Below, piece after piece: positions 55,870 through 64,000 of a DNA stretch of 64,000 nucleotides. Where the stretch lies: positions 248,001-312,000 of the forward strand of contig CAVSLJ010000001.1 in assembly GCA_963728875.1 (NCBI GenBank). Direction: 5' to 3'. The number at the start of each line of letters is the position of its first letter. Position 1 is the stretch's first letter. Both the position numbers and the translations under genes were made by a program. The notes beneath the pieces were generated by a model. That model did no database searches and was not told where the DNA came from. It saw only the letters and a list, made by a program, of their open reading frames with translations. This stretch comes from DASUPK01 sp963728875. GTDB lineage: Bacteria > Actinomycetota > Thermoleophilia > Solirubrobacterales > 70-9.

Positions 55870-56842
55870 ACTTCTTCGGCTTCTCCGCGTAGATCCGCTC
55901 CCCGAGCGAGATCGCGGCGAACTGCAGCTCGCCGCGGCGCTGGTCGATCTCCTGGAGCAGGTGGCGCTGGTCGGCGGGGCTCGCGAAGGCGTCGCGCCGG
56001 CGCTGGGCCTCCTCCCGCAGGAGCGCCAGGTCGTGGTCGTCGCCGAGGTGGTCGGAGAGGTCATGCGCGTGGTCGGCCAGCGCCCCGATCATCGGCTTGT
56101 CGGCCTCCCGGATCAGGCGCAGCTGATAGGAGAGGTCCTTGACGCGCTTGCGCAGCTCGTGGAGGTTGGTGACGCTCGGCTCCTCCTCGACGGAGCGCAG
56201 GCGCTTGCGCCCCCGCCGGTAGCTTCGGTGGAGCCCGGGGGCGATCACCCCCCAGCCGTCGCCGTCGAGGTCCAGCTCGGCGAGGCTCGAGCGGCAGGCG
56301 ATCAGCTCGGCCGCCGCGCCGGCCATCGTCCGCTCGATCGTGCCGTCGTCGTGCGCCGCGCGGTTCTCCGCGTCGAGCTGCTCGCGCAGCGCTTCGGTGC
56401 GCTCGCGCGCGGCCGGGCCGAACCGCTCTCGCAGCCCGTCGAGGGACTCAACCAGGATCTCAGCGTCGCGATGAGCGCTCAGCTTCCTGGCCACGTCGCG
56501 GTAGTGGTCGTTCTCCCGGCGCCAGGCGTCGTCCCCGATCGTGTCGCGGACGAGTCGAAGCGCCGAGCGGATCTTCTTCATGTCCTTGCGGGCCTCGTGA
56601 ATCGCCTCCGCCGGCTCGGTGCCGGCATCGCCGCGGAGCTGAGCCACCGCGTCATCGACCTGCGCCTCCAGCACGCGCCGGATGCCCGGGCCGATGGGCT
56701 CGCCCTCCAGCAGGCGATAGGCGGTCGAGTCCGCCGCGTCACCGTCGGAGTCCCGCAGCTTCCTGATCCCGATGCCGGCGGCCGCCGCTGCGGCCGTCCC
56801 GGCGGCGGCGATGGCGGCGGTCTTGTCGCGCGTGGTGGGCAT
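55829..56842 (-). CDS. CHAD-domain protein
   Basis: Conserved histidine alpha-helical domain protein of 337 residues; CHAD proteins bind polyphosphate and localise to granules. Key features: an N-terminal hydrophobic stretch (AAIAAAGTAAAAAAGIGI, possible membrane or granule anchor), the signature IHEARKDMKKIRSALRL, a second copy LHELRKRVKDLSYQLRL, and many histidines and basic residues in between. It ends in a highly basic tail. Its 3' end overlaps the convergent VWA gene by 41 bp. The CYTH gene follows upstream on the same strand. Confidence 0.9.
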   Translation of the reverse strand: MPTTRDKTAAIAAAGTAAAAAAGIGIRKLRDSDGDAADSTAYRLLEGEPIGPGIRRVLEAQVDDAVAQLRGDAGTEPAEAIHEARKDMKKIRSALRLVRDTIGDDAWRRENDHYRDVARKLSAHRDAEILVESLDGLRERFGPAARERTEALREQLDAENRAAHDDGTIERTMAGAAAELIACRSSLAELDLDGDGWGVIAPGLHRSYRRGRKRLRSVEEEPSVTNLHELRKRVKDLSYQLRLIREADKPMIGALADHAHDLSDHLGDDHDLALLREEAQRRRDAFASPADQRHLLQEIDQRRGELQFAAISLGERIYAEKPKKFTARLAKRYRRSR

Positions 56843-56905
56843 GCGTAGCTCCTGCCCATATGGGTGCGGAACTAACGGCCCGAGATGTAAAAACGCCGAT
56901 AACCG

Positions 56906-57380
56906 TCAGTGGGACAGGAATCGCGCCGAGGGAACTCCCGCGGTCGCGAGGGTCTCATTCAGGTAACGGTGATCGCCCGTGACCTCCTCGCCGAACCAGC
57001 CGGGCGGCTCGAAGGCCTTCGCCTCCTCCTCGGAGGGAAATTCGACCTCGGCGACCATCAGACCCTCGAGATCGCCGCCGTAGACGTCGAGCTCGATCTT
57101 CAGCTCGCCGTGAGGGATCACGTGGCGGCGCTTCTGGAGCCGCCGGCCCTCGGTCAGCGTCCAGAGCTCGTCGAAGCTCGAGCGATCCAGGTCCACCTCG
57201 GCCTCCTGCCGGGACAGCCCCGAGCCGCGCTTCGCGGTGAGCAGTCAGGCGATCGCCCTTGCGGCGAACCCGCACCTCGCCATTGGACCCGATGGCCAGG
57301 TAGCCCTGTTCGATCTCATCGGCCTCCGTTCCGCCGAGATCCGGCGGCACACTCACCAGGAACTTGCGCTCGACCTCCAT
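56906..57380 (-). CDS. CYTH-domain phosphohydrolase (frame broken once)
   Basis: CYTH enzymes hydrolyse triphosphate groups such as inorganic triphosphate or thiamine triphosphate. The ExExK signature MEVERKFLV is at the start, followed by EIEQGYLAIGSNGEVRVRRKG. One extra base at about 57245 breaks the frame; correction gives DRLLLTAKRGSGLSRQEAEV and then DLDRSSFDELWTLTEGRRLQ, KRRHVIPHGELKIELDVYGG, LEGLMVAEVEFPSEEEAKAF. About 157 residues. ATG 57380 is six bases from TACGGT (57387-57392). Divergent from the TPP riboswitch. Confidence 0.85.
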
Positions 57381-57386
57381 GCCGAA

Positions 57387-57396
57387 ACCGTAGACT
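57387..57396. promoter_or_regulatory. Overlapping divergent -10 elements at the thi/CYTH junction
   Basis: ACCGTAGACT: minus-strand TACGGT (57387-57392) six bases before the CYTH ATG, and plus-strand TAGACT (57391-57396) placed to start the riboswitch transcript a few bases before the aptamer. Confidence 0.45.
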
Positions 57397-57410
57397 CCCA
57401 CCTGGACCCA

Positions 57411-57504
57411 ACAGGGGGGCTCGCGGGCAAGCGGGCTGAGATAGCGGGCTCCACCACCCTCCCGCTGACCCTTCGAACCTGTGCGGTAATGCGCGCGGAG
57501 GGAG
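57411..57504 (+). promoter_or_regulatory. TPP riboswitch (THI element)
   Basis: The conserved blocks are in order: GGGGGGCTC at the 5' stem, GCGGGCTGAGAT, then after a variable P3 arm GCTGACCCTTCGAACCTG, GCGGTAATGCGCGCGGAGGG. The CTGAGA and the AACCTG...TAATGC...GGAGGG elements are diagnostic. The last block contains the Shine-Dalgarno of the first thi gene (ATG 57506), so TPP binding would hide it and repress translation. Confidence 0.92.
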
Positions 57505-57505
57505 C

Positions 57506-58306
57506 ATGCTGACGAGACTTCGCGAAGGCACTCCGGACGCGGCCGTCGACGGCCGTCAGCTTCGCGTGAGCGGATTGGGCCACTCGTTCGGCGAGCTGCG
57601 GGCGATCGCGCGGATCGATCTTGAAGTGGAGCCCGGCGAGGTCGTCGGGATCGTCGGGCCGTCCGGATGCGGGAAGACGACGCTGCTCGAGCTGGTCGCC
57701 GGGCTGCGCCCGCCCGACACCGGCTCGATCTCGGTGGGCGGGCACACCGAACCCGCCACCCGCCTCGAGGCGTGTGCGTACATGCCCCAGCGGGACCTGC
57801 TCCTCCCCTGGCTCTCCGCCCTGGACAACGCGGCTCTCGCCCTGCGGATCTCGGGCGCCTCGAAGCCCGAGGCGCGGGCGGAGGCGGGGGGCCACTTCAA
57901 GCGGCTCGGGCTCTCCGGCTTCGAGGGAACGAGGCCCGGAGAGCTGTCCGGCGGGATGCGCCAGCGCGTCGCCTTCCTCCGCACGCTGATGGCGGGCCGC
58001 CCTGTCCTGCTGCTCGACGAGCCCTTCGCATCGCTCGACGCGATCACGCGCGCTGAGATGCAATCGTGGCTGGCGGGCGTCCTAGGGCCGGATCGTCACA
58101 CCGTGGTGCTCGTCACTCATGACGTCGAGGAGGCCCTCTACCTATCCGACCGGGTTCTCGTTCTGACTGCTCGGCCGGCGAGTGTCGCCGACAGGATCGA
58201 GATCGAAGCTCCGCGCGCCGTGGACCGCGCCGCCGCCGTCACCTCCCCGGAGTTCACCGAACTGAAGCAGCGTGCGCTCCGCAGTCTCATGGAGGGGGCG
58301 CGGTGA
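57506..58306 (+). CDS. thiZ: ABC transporter ATPase for thiamine precursor (ThiZ-like)
   Basis: 266 residues. Walker A GPSGCGKTTLLELVAGL, signature LSGGMRQRVAFLRTLM, Walker B VLLLDEPFASLD, switch histidine VTHDVEEAL. It belongs to the nitrate/sulfonate/pyrimidine-type importer ATPases. First gene of a three-gene operon behind the TPP riboswitch, so it most likely energises uptake of hydroxymethylpyrimidine or a degraded thiamine such as formylaminopyrimidine. Overlaps the permease start (GTGA). Confidence 0.92.
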   Translation: MLTRLREGTPDAAVDGRQLRVSGLGHSFGELRAIARIDLEVEPGEVVGIVGPSGCGKTTLLELVAGLRPPDTGSISVGGHTEPATRLEACAYMPQRDLLLPWLSALDNAALALRISGASKPEARAEAGGHFKRLGLSGFEGTRPGELSGGMRQRVAFLRTLMAGRPVLLLDEPFASLDAITRAEMQSWLAGVLGPDRHTVVLVTHDVEEALYLSDRVLVLTARPASVADRIEIEAPRAVDRAAAVTSPEFTELKQRALRSLMEGAR

Positions 58307-59085
58307 GCAGGGCGCGCACGTATCTCGCTCCGGCCGCCGTGATCCTGATCCTCCTGGGCGCCTGGGAGCTCGCAGCGCAGTGGGATTGGATCTCCAATGC
58401 CCTCAACATCGAGGACTTCCTCGTCCCCGCGCCGAGCGACATCGCAACCTCGCTCTGGCGAGATCGCTCGCTGCTCGCCGATGACTCCTGGGTGACGCTG
58501 CGCGAGGTCCTGCTGGGCTTCCTCTGCGCGCTCGCCGCCGGGCTCGCCTTCGCGGTCATCCTCCACCTCTCCGACACCCTGCGGCGCGCCTTCTATCCGC
58601 TGCTGGTCGCCTCGCAGACCATCCCTCCCGTCGCGATCGCCCCGATCCTGATCGTCTGGTTCGGCTTCGGCCTCGGGCCGAAGGTCCTGCTGATCGCATT
58701 GGTCTGCTTCTTCCCGGTCACCGTCAACACGCTCGATGGACTTCGCTCGGTCGACCCGCAGCTGATCACGATGATGCGTACGCTCGGCGCGAGCCGGAGG
58801 CAGATCCTCACCCGCGTCGAGCTCCCCTCCGCGCTGCCGTTCTTCTTCAGCGGGACGAAGATCGCAATCGCGGTGGCGGTGATCGGGGCCGTCTTCGCCG
58901 AATGGGCCGGCGCCGGCTCCGGTCTCGGCCATCAGATCCTGATCGCATCGAGCAACCTGCTGACCGCCCGCATGTTCGCCGCGATCACGCTGCTCTCGGT
59001 GATGGCGATCGTGCTCTTCGCGGTCGTCTCGGTGATCGAGCGGAGGGTGGTCACCTGGGACAGCCGCGGGGTGACGCGAACATGA
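58303..59085 (+). CDS. thiX: ABC transporter permease for thiamine precursor (ThiX-like)
   Basis: 260 residues, six predicted membrane helices. The EAA loop (EVLLGFLCALAAGLAFA context and LGASRRQILTRVELPSALPF) faces the ATPase. The family is that of SsuC/TauC/ThiX importers. GTG 58303 overlaps the ATPase stop and its TGA overlaps the next ATG (ATGA), showing tight coupling of all three genes. Confidence 0.92.
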   Translation: MSRARTYLAPAAVILILLGAWELAAQWDWISNALNIEDFLVPAPSDIATSLWRDRSLLADDSWVTLREVLLGFLCALAAGLAFAVILHLSDTLRRAFYPLLVASQTIPPVAIAPILIVWFGFGLGPKVLLIALVCFFPVTVNTLDGLRSVDPQLITMMRTLGASRRQILTRVELPSALPFFFSGTKIAIAVAVIGAVFAEWAGAGSGLGHQILIASSNLLTARMFAAITLLSVMAIVLFAVVSVIERRVVTWDSRGVTRT

Positions 59086-60080
59086 GGGGGCTCGCGCTGC
59101 TGCTGGCAGCCGGCGCCCTCGCGCTCTGCCTCTCCGCCTGCGGCAACGGCGATGAGCCCTCCACCGGGTCCGCGTCCAACCCCCAGCCCTTCACCCTCGA
59201 TCTGGATTGGTACGTCAACCCCGACCACGCCGGCGTGTACAGCGCCCTGGACCGAGGCTTCTTCAGGCAGGTCGGCCTGGACGTCCGGCCCCAGGTCCCA
59301 TCTGACCCATCCGCGCCGATCAAGGAGGTGGCCGCCGGGCGCGCCGACCTAGCCGTCTCCTACGAGCCCGAGGTCCTCGTCGCCCAGGACAAGGGGCTCG
59401 AGGTGCAGGCGGTGGGCGCGATCGTCAACCAGCCGCTGACCTCGCTGATCTCGCTGCCGAAGGCCGGTATCGCGAGCGCGGCGGACCTGCAGGGGAAGAC
59501 CGTCGGGACAGCGGGGATCCCCTACCAGTCCGACTACCTCGACACGATCCTCCAGACGGCCGGGCTGACCTCATCCTCGGCCGAGGAGGTCAACGTCGGC
59601 CTCAACCTGCTGCCGACGCTGATCGCGGGCAAGGTGGACGCGATCCTCGGCGGCTTCAGGAACATCGAGGGCGTCGATCTCCAGCAGCGGGGGCTCGACC
59701 CTCGGATCGTCCCGGTCGATCGGCTCGGAGTCCCGACCTACGACGAGCTCGTCCTGGTGGCGAGGCGGACGACCGTCGAGCAGCACCCGGAGGCGATTCG
59801 CAGCTTCATCTCGGCGCTTTCCCAAGGCACCGCATACGCGATCGCCCATCCGCAGGAGGCTGCCAACGCCGTGCTCACGGCGGGCACGGGCCTCGATCCG
59901 ATGCAGACACGGGCCGAGGTCAACGCCACCCTGCCCCTGCTCGCGAGCTCGCCGGGAAGGCCGTACGGATTCATGGACCCGGGCCAGTGGCGCGAATACG
60001 CGCAGTGGATGGCCGACCACGACCTGATCTCGTCGGCGCCGAGCACCAACGACGTGCTCACCAACGAGCTGCTTCCCTAG
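59082..60080 (+). CDS. thiY: Thiamine-precursor substrate-binding lipoprotein (ThiY/NMT1-like)
   Basis: 332 residues with a lipoprotein signal (LLLAAGALALCLSAC) and an NMT1/THI5-like binding domain: TLDLDWYVNPDHAGVYSALD, GFFRQVGLDVRPQVPSDPS, GRADLAVSYEPEVLVAQDKG, LGGFRNIEGVDLQQRG. The FTLDLDWYVN start is the usual entry to this family. Anchored outside the membrane, it would deliver a thiamine pyrimidine precursor. Its stop shares CTAG with the LLM gene. Confidence 0.92.
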   Translation: MRGLALLLAAGALALCLSACGNGDEPSTGSASNPQPFTLDLDWYVNPDHAGVYSALDRGFFRQVGLDVRPQVPSDPSAPIKEVAAGRADLAVSYEPEVLVAQDKGLEVQAVGAIVNQPLTSLISLPKAGIASAADLQGKTVGTAGIPYQSDYLDTILQTAGLTSSSAEEVNVGLNLLPTLIAGKVDAILGGFRNIEGVDLQQRGLDPRIVPVDRLGVPTYDELVLVARRTTVEQHPEAIRSFISALSQGTAYAIAHPQEAANAVLTAGTGLDPMQTRAEVNATLPLLASSPGRPYGFMDPGQWREYAQWMADHDLISSAPSTNDVLTNELLP

Positions 60081-61066
60081 CGGGCTGGCTGCTTGGCGAG
60101 CGCCGGGAGGACCTTGCCACCGTAGACCTCGACGGCTCGGTGGGGGTCGGCTCCCGAGACGTTCATCAGCGCCATCGTCGTGGCGCCGAGCCGCTCGGCC
60201 TCGCGGATCCGGTCAGTGTGCACATCCGGATCGGAGGAGATGATCAGGGCGTCCTCCAGCTCCTCGTCGGAGACCTGCTGCTGCCCGTTCTCGTGCATCT
60301 TCTGCGGGTGGTGCCAGTCGTCGGTGTAGTGCTCGTCGGGCTGCGCTCCCTTCCAGACACGGGCGCCCTCCAGCGCAGCCCCGTCGTCCTCGGCCCAGGA
60401 GAACTGCGCCTGGAGCACGATCTCGCCGGGATCCCTGCCGGCGTCATCGCAGGCGCCCCTGTAGGCGTCGATCACATCCGGCGCAGATTCGGGGTCGGCG
60501 AGCATCCAGAGACCGTCGCCCCAGCGGGCGGCGACCCCGGCGGCCTTCGGCCCGAAGGCCGAGACGTAGATCGGCGGCCGGCGGTTCGGGCGGGTGTGAA
60601 GGATCGCCTCGTCGGTTTCGAAGTGGCGCCCGTCGTAGGACAGGCGCTCACCATCGAAGAGGCGCCGGATGATCTCCAGTCCCTCCTCCATGCGCTCGAC
60701 CTGCTCTGACACAGGTGGCCAGATCGCGGCGAGCGGAGACTCATTCAGCGACTCGCCCGAACCGATGCCGATGAACGGGCGTCCCGGGAACAATCGCTCC
60801 AGGGTCGCCCAAGCCTGCGCGATCAACACGGGGTGGTAGCGAGGCCCGGGCGGCGTCACCGCCGTTCCGATGGCGAGACCGTCCGTGGCCTGTCCGGTGG
60901 CTCCCAACCAGACCCAGGCATGCCCGGATTCGCCTGGCTCCCACCAGGGCTGAAGGTGGTCGCTGCAGGCGACGCCATCGAACCCGGCGCGCTCTGCCTC
61001 GACCGCCTGCATGAGCAGGTCCTCGGGAGGAAACTGCTCATGAGCCGCTCCGTAGAAGTAGCGCAT
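60077..61066 (-). CDS. F420-dependent LLM-class oxidoreductase (TIGR03557-like)
   Basis: Luciferase-like flavin/F420 enzyme of 329 residues. FYGAAHEQFPPEDLLMQAVE, GVACSDHLQPWW, YHPVLIAQAWATLERLFPGR, FIGIGSGESLNESPL and TDEAILHTRPNRRPPIYVSA match the F420-dependent subgroup near Fgd-type glucose-6-phosphate dehydrogenases. The substrate is unknown. The use of F420 agrees with an actinobacterial host. No clear Shine-Dalgarno; a -10-like hexamer is not obvious either. Confidence 0.88.
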   Translation of the reverse strand: MRYFYGAAHEQFPPEDLLMQAVEAERAGFDGVACSDHLQPWWEPGESGHAWVWLGATGQATDGLAIGTAVTPPGPRYHPVLIAQAWATLERLFPGRPFIGIGSGESLNESPLAAIWPPVSEQVERMEEGLEIIRRLFDGERLSYDGRHFETDEAILHTRPNRRPPIYVSAFGPKAAGVAARWGDGLWMLADPESAPDVIDAYRGACDDAGRDPGEIVLQAQFSWAEDDGAALEGARVWKGAQPDEHYTDDWHHPQKMHENGQQQVSDEELEDALIISSDPDVHTDRIREAERLGATTMALMNVSGADPHRAVEVYGGKVLPALAKQPAR

Positions 61067-61158
61067 GGTCTTGGGGTACCGCGAGGCGCATCGGCGTAAA
61101 CAGGCTCGGTTGGCGACTTCTTTTCACCCGTTCGAAAAGAAGTCGACACGTAGCCGCT

Positions 61159-62139
61159 TCAGGCAGCGAGGCGAGCGGGTGGTCCGGCGCCCATCGCCTT
61201 GTGCCAGCCCGACAGGGCGAAGGCGCCGGCGAGGCCGCGGAAGGGGGCGTACGGAGCGAAGTACTCCTCGACCTCGGGAACGGTGGCACGCCGCCCGAGC
61301 CCGGTCAGGTGCCCGACCAGCTTGACGTAGGCCAGGTCGCCGGCCGGCAGCGAGTCCGGCTCGCCGCGGCCGTGCAGCCCGAGGCACTGCATCGTCCATG
61401 GCCCGATCTCCGGAATCGCCAACAGGCGCCGGTCGGCGGTGGGGTCCGAGAGGTCGGCACGCCCTCGCGCCACCTCCCGCGCACAGTGGACCATCGCGAT
61501 CGAGCGCCCCTGGCTCAGGTCCATCGAGGCGAGCTCCGCCGGGGCGCGGCCCGCGATCACCTCGGCCGAGGGCACATCGCGCAGCGGCCACGGGCCGCGA
61601 CGCCGCCGCGGGGGTGGGTGGTCCGCCGGCAGGTGGGTCGACCCCCACCTCCTGACGATCCGCCGCTGGATCTCGGCCGCCCGCGAGGCCTGGATGAGCT
61701 GGGAGGTGATCGCCCAGCAGAGGGCCTCCCATGGCCACGGTCTCCGCCTCGGCCGGACCCAGGGCTTGTGGTGGATCGCCGGGCCCAGGAGCGGGTCGCG
61801 CTTGAAGGTCTGGAAGAACTCCTCCATGTCGTCCTCGACCGCGAGCGCGAAGCGCATCCGTTCGATCGCGATCCCGAGCTCGGTCTCGGCCGCCGGGGAA
61901 ATCTCATCTGGGGTATCCGCAACGGAGATCGGATGGTCGACCGAGGCCGGCTCAACCGACTCGGCCCGGACGTGGACGTAGCCGTCCCGAGTGCGCCACC
62001 ACCGCACCCTGATGGGGCTGTCGCCGACATGGAGCAGGCGCTCCGCGACCCTGTCCCTCGAGCGCACGATGCCGTCGCCACCGCTGCCCCGCGGCAGCCG
62101 GTACGGCCACCGCGGCAGGACGCGCTCCTCGAGGACCAC
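61159..62139 (-). CDS. AlkA-like DNA-3-methyladenine glycosylase
   Basis: Base-excision repair enzyme, 326 residues. N-terminal RNA-binding-like domain, then a HhH-GPD fold: WEALCWAITSQLIQASRAAE, RRLLAIPEIGPWTMQCLGLHG and PAGDLAYVKLVGHLTG, where GD holds the catalytic aspartate. The N-terminus is rich in arginine and tryptophan. Starts at ATG 62139. No methyltransferase (Ada/Ogt) lies beside it, unlike many alkylation operons. Confidence 0.85.
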   Translation of the reverse strand: MVLEERVLPRWPYRLPRGSGGDGIVRSRDRVAERLLHVGDSPIRVRWWRTRDGYVHVRAESVEPASVDHPISVADTPDEISPAAETELGIAIERMRFALAVEDDMEEFFQTFKRDPLLGPAIHHKPWVRPRRRPWPWEALCWAITSQLIQASRAAEIQRRIVRRWGSTHLPADHPPPRRRRGPWPLRDVPSAEVIAGRAPAELASMDLSQGRSIAMVHCAREVARGRADLSDPTADRRLLAIPEIGPWTMQCLGLHGRGEPDSLPAGDLAYVKLVGHLTGLGRRATVPEVEEYFAPYAPFRGLAGAFALSGWHKAMGAGPPARLAA

Positions 62140-62144
62140 TGGGT

Positions 62145-62429
62145 CTAACGTCCGAGGACGTGAACGTCGACCAGGAAGCTGCGGCTGGCGACGACCTTCT
62201 CGCGGCGACGAAACAGGCCGCGCCGCGGCGGGCGGCGGGGCGAGCGCGACGCGGCTCGCGCCACGGCGACCACCGCGACGCCCGCGGCCGCGCCTCCGGC
62301 GGCGGCCACGGCGAGAGGTCCGACCTCGCGGCCCCAGATCTCGATCGCGCGGGTCTCCGAGCGGACTGGCAGCGGCCTGACCGGCTCCGCCTCGATCACC
62401 TCCTCGGTCGCCTGCGGCTCCTCACTCAT
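62145..62429 (-). CDS. Small membrane-anchored basic protein (94 aa)
   Basis: Acidic N-terminus, one hydrophobic stretch rich in Ala, Gly and Val (VAAAGGAAAGVAVVAVARAA) and a highly basic C-terminus (RSPRRPPRRGLFRRREK). Hypothetical. TAGGAT (62438-62443) is eight bases before the ATG. It precedes the AlkA-like gene by five bases, so the two may be cotranscribed. Confidence 0.6.
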   Translation of the reverse strand: MSEEPQATEEVIEAEPVRPLPVRSETRAIEIWGREVGPLAVAAAGGAAAGVAVVAVARAASRSPRRPPRRGLFRRREKVVASRSFLVDVHVLGR

Positions 62430-62508
62430 CGCGCTTCATCCTAAAGGCGAGTCAAGACCTCCCCAATCTGGTTTCCCCGGAAGCAGCGAAGGGAAGCCGC
62501 CTTGGTGA

Positions 62509-62958
62509 ATGGCGGATCCAGAGCTGACCAGCACGGCTTTCGCGGATGGAGCGGAGATCCCCGTCAAGTACACGGGGGACGGGTCGAATGTCTCTCCGCC
62601 CCTTGCCTGGAGCTTTCTGCCGGACGGCACCCGGTCGTTGGCTCTGATCGTCCATGACCCTGACGCACCGTCGGGGGACTTCACCCACTGGGTCGCCTGG
62701 AACATCGACCCCGAGCCCGGCGGCCACAGCGAGGCCACCCCGGCACCCGCGGAGGGCGCCAACGGACGAGGAGAGGCCGCCTACATGGGACCCTCTCCCC
62801 CGCCTGGACACGGGCCGCACCGGTACTTCCACGAGCTCCATGCGCTGGACACCGAGCTTGACCTCCCGCCGGGCGCGTCGCGCGAGCAACTCGAAGACGC
62901 ATTCGACGGGCACGTGCTCGCAACGGCCCGGCTCGTGGGCACCTACGAACGAAGCTAG
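62509..62958 (+). CDS. YbhB/YbcL-type PEBP family protein
   Basis: 149 residues, Raf-kinase-inhibitor-like phosphatidylethanolamine-binding fold. YTGDGSNVSPPLAW, ALIVHDPDAPSGDFTHWVAW, YMGPSPPPGHGPHRYFHELHAL and the C-terminal ATARLVGTYERS are the family signatures, including the DPDAP and GPHRY anion-binding motifs. Cytosolic; bacterial role is unclear. Its stop shares CTAG with the next, convergent gene. Confidence 0.93.
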   Translation: MADPELTSTAFADGAEIPVKYTGDGSNVSPPLAWSFLPDGTRSLALIVHDPDAPSGDFTHWVAWNIDPEPGGHSEATPAPAEGANGRGEAAYMGPSPPPGHGPHRYFHELHALDTELDLPPGASREQLEDAFDGHVLATARLVGTYERS

Positions 62959-64000
62959 AGCGACTTCTCGTACAGCCGGTAGCGCTTGACGATCGTGCCG
63001 CCCATGCCCTCCATCGCGCGGTTCATCGGCTCGTTCACCTCGAGGATCCAGCCTTCCTCGCCACCGGTCACCCCGACCTCCGCGGCCGTCTCGATGTGGC
63101 GAACGTAGAACCGTGCCGCGATGCCGGTGTGCTGGTACTCGGGCTTCACTCCGAGGGCGAAGACGCGAACGCGATCGATCTTCCGTTTGCCGAGCAGGAA
63201 GCGCAGCCAGCCGAAGGGCAGCAGCCGGCCGTTCATCTTCTTGGTCACCTGATTGATGTCGGGGAGGGTCAGGGCGGCTCCCAGCACCTCGCCGTCGCGC
63301 TCGGCCATGAACGCCCAGCGCGGGTCGAGGATCTGCTTCAGGTTCTTCGCCTGGAAGGCGACCTCCTCGTCGGTGATCGGCACGAAGCCCCAGTTCTTCT
63401 CCCAAGCCGAGTTGTAGACCTCCATGAAGCGGCCGATCTCGGCTTCCAGGTCCTTCTTCCTCATGTTGCGGACCGTGATCCCGTGCTCCGACTCGACCTT
63501 GTCGGCGACCGCGTGGATCGCGTCGGCGAAGGCATCCCCCTTCTTCAACCCGCCCATCTCCAGGTTCCACATGAGCAGGTCCATCGACTTGCCGTAGCCG
63601 AGCGCCTCGATCCGCTCCCTGTAATAGGGCGGGTGCCACGGCTCGAGGATGTACGGGTGGCGGTCGTAACCCTCGACCAGCAGGCCGCACTCGTCGTTGG
63701 TGGTGAAGTCCATCGGTCCCACCACGCGGTCCCGCCCGCGCTCGCGCACCCATTGCTCGGCGGCGCCGAGAAGCGCCTCGAAGATCGCCGGGTCGTCCTC
63801 CGCGTCGATGAAGCCGAACTGACCGTCGCTGCCGCCCTGGAACTGGTCCCAGCGCCGATCGACCTGCGCCGTGATCCGCCCGACCGGCCCACCATCCCGC
63901 CAGGCCAGGAAGTACTCGGCGTCGGCGTGCTCGAAGTACGGGTTCTTGTCCCTGTCCAGGAACTCGCGGCGCTCGTAGATCAGCGGTGGGACCCACGGAG
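62955..64000 (-). CDS. GNAT-like acyltransferase (5' end cut by window)
   Basis: The frame is open to the right edge of the window, so the start lies outside; 347 codons are seen. GPMDFTTNDECGLLVEGYD, PYYRERIEALGYGKSMDLL, a GNAT-like core with RVRVFALGVKPEYQHTGIAA (acetyl-CoA loop) and LEVNEPMNRAMEGMGGTIVK. It resembles the YghO-type N-acyltransferase family found in actinobacteria and proteobacteria. Function unknown. The in-frame ATG at 63749 is internal, since coding clearly extends beyond it. Confidence 0.8.
   Translation of the reverse strand, partial: PWVPPLIYERREFLDRDKNPYFEHADAEYFLAWRDGGPVGRITAQVDRRWDQFQGGSDGQFGFIDAEDDPAIFEALLGAAEQWVRERGRDRVVGPMDFTTNDECGLLVEGYDRHPYILEPWHPPYYRERIEALGYGKSMDLLMWNLEMGGLKKGDAFADAIHAVADKVESEHGITVRNMRKKDLEAEIGRFMEVYNSAWEKNWGFVPITDEEVAFQAKNLKQILDPRWAFMAERDGEVLGAALTLPDINQVTKKMNGRLLPFGWLRFLLGKRKIDRVRVFALGVKPEYQHTGIAARFYVRHIETAAEVGVTGGEEGWILEVNEPMNRAMEGMGGTIVKRYRLYEKSL

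Overview
The window is GC-rich (roughly two thirds G+C), gene-dense DNA of a Gram-positive type chromosome. CarD, DisA, RadA, ClpC, FtsH-TilS-Hpt and folate genes, an F420-type LLM oxidoreductase, class III nucleotide cyclases and a predicted lytic transglycosylase fit an actinobacterium. The gene mix best fits the class Thermoleophilia (Solirubrobacterales-like), but this is inference without any database search. I see no rRNA, tRNA, insertion sequence, phage or CRISPR array. The window looks like ordinary chromosome, cut through a gene at both ends.

Layout. 1-9 kb: acyl-CoA synthetase (cut), isoprenoid genes ispF and ispD, a PHP phosphatase, a KUP potassium transporter, then carD, disA (c-di-AMP synthase) and radA. 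9-18 kb: membrane diguanylate cyclase, a small membrane protein, aldo/keto reductase, clpC, an acidic-tailed membrane protein, lysS and greA. 18-29 kb: dus, coaX, folate genes folK/folB/folP interleaved with a GST, an epoxide-hydrolase-like enzyme, a secreted HExxH protein and a lipoprotein, then ftsH, hpt and tilS. 29-36 kb: secreted CAP protein, a MerR-HTH/cyclase behind a long structured leader, a nucleoside phosphorylase and a large cell-wall enzyme. 36-44 kb: sirtuin, HADH-ECH fusion and acyl-CoA dehydrogenase (beta-oxidation) with a shared palindromic operator, PadR and an MFS pump. 44-52 kb: peroxiredoxin cluster, Ca2+/H+ antiporter, lipoprotein, an 1182-residue zinc ribbon-cyclase-ATPase-TPR protein, EVE and DUF2203 proteins. 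52-57 kb: PPK2, MoxR ATPase, VWA protein, CHAD and CYTH proteins, several with broken frames. 57-64 kb: a TPP riboswitch driving a thiXYZ-type pyrimidine uptake operon, an LLM oxidoreductase, an AlkA-like glycosylase, a PEBP protein and a cut GNAT.

How genes start. About two dozen genes have a TANNNT-type -10 hexamer (or close variant) ending only 6-9 nt before the start codon and no Shine-Dalgarno sequence, the signature of leaderless mRNAs. Divergent pairs are separated by only 24-60 bp, and at least five convergent pairs share one CTAG/CTAA tetranucleotide as both stop codons.

Quality. Nine clear one-base frame breaks, nearly all in homopolymer runs and six of them between 53.2 and 57.3 kb, interrupt otherwise well-conserved genes. 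They look more like assembly errors than true decay, but the sequence alone cannot settle this.
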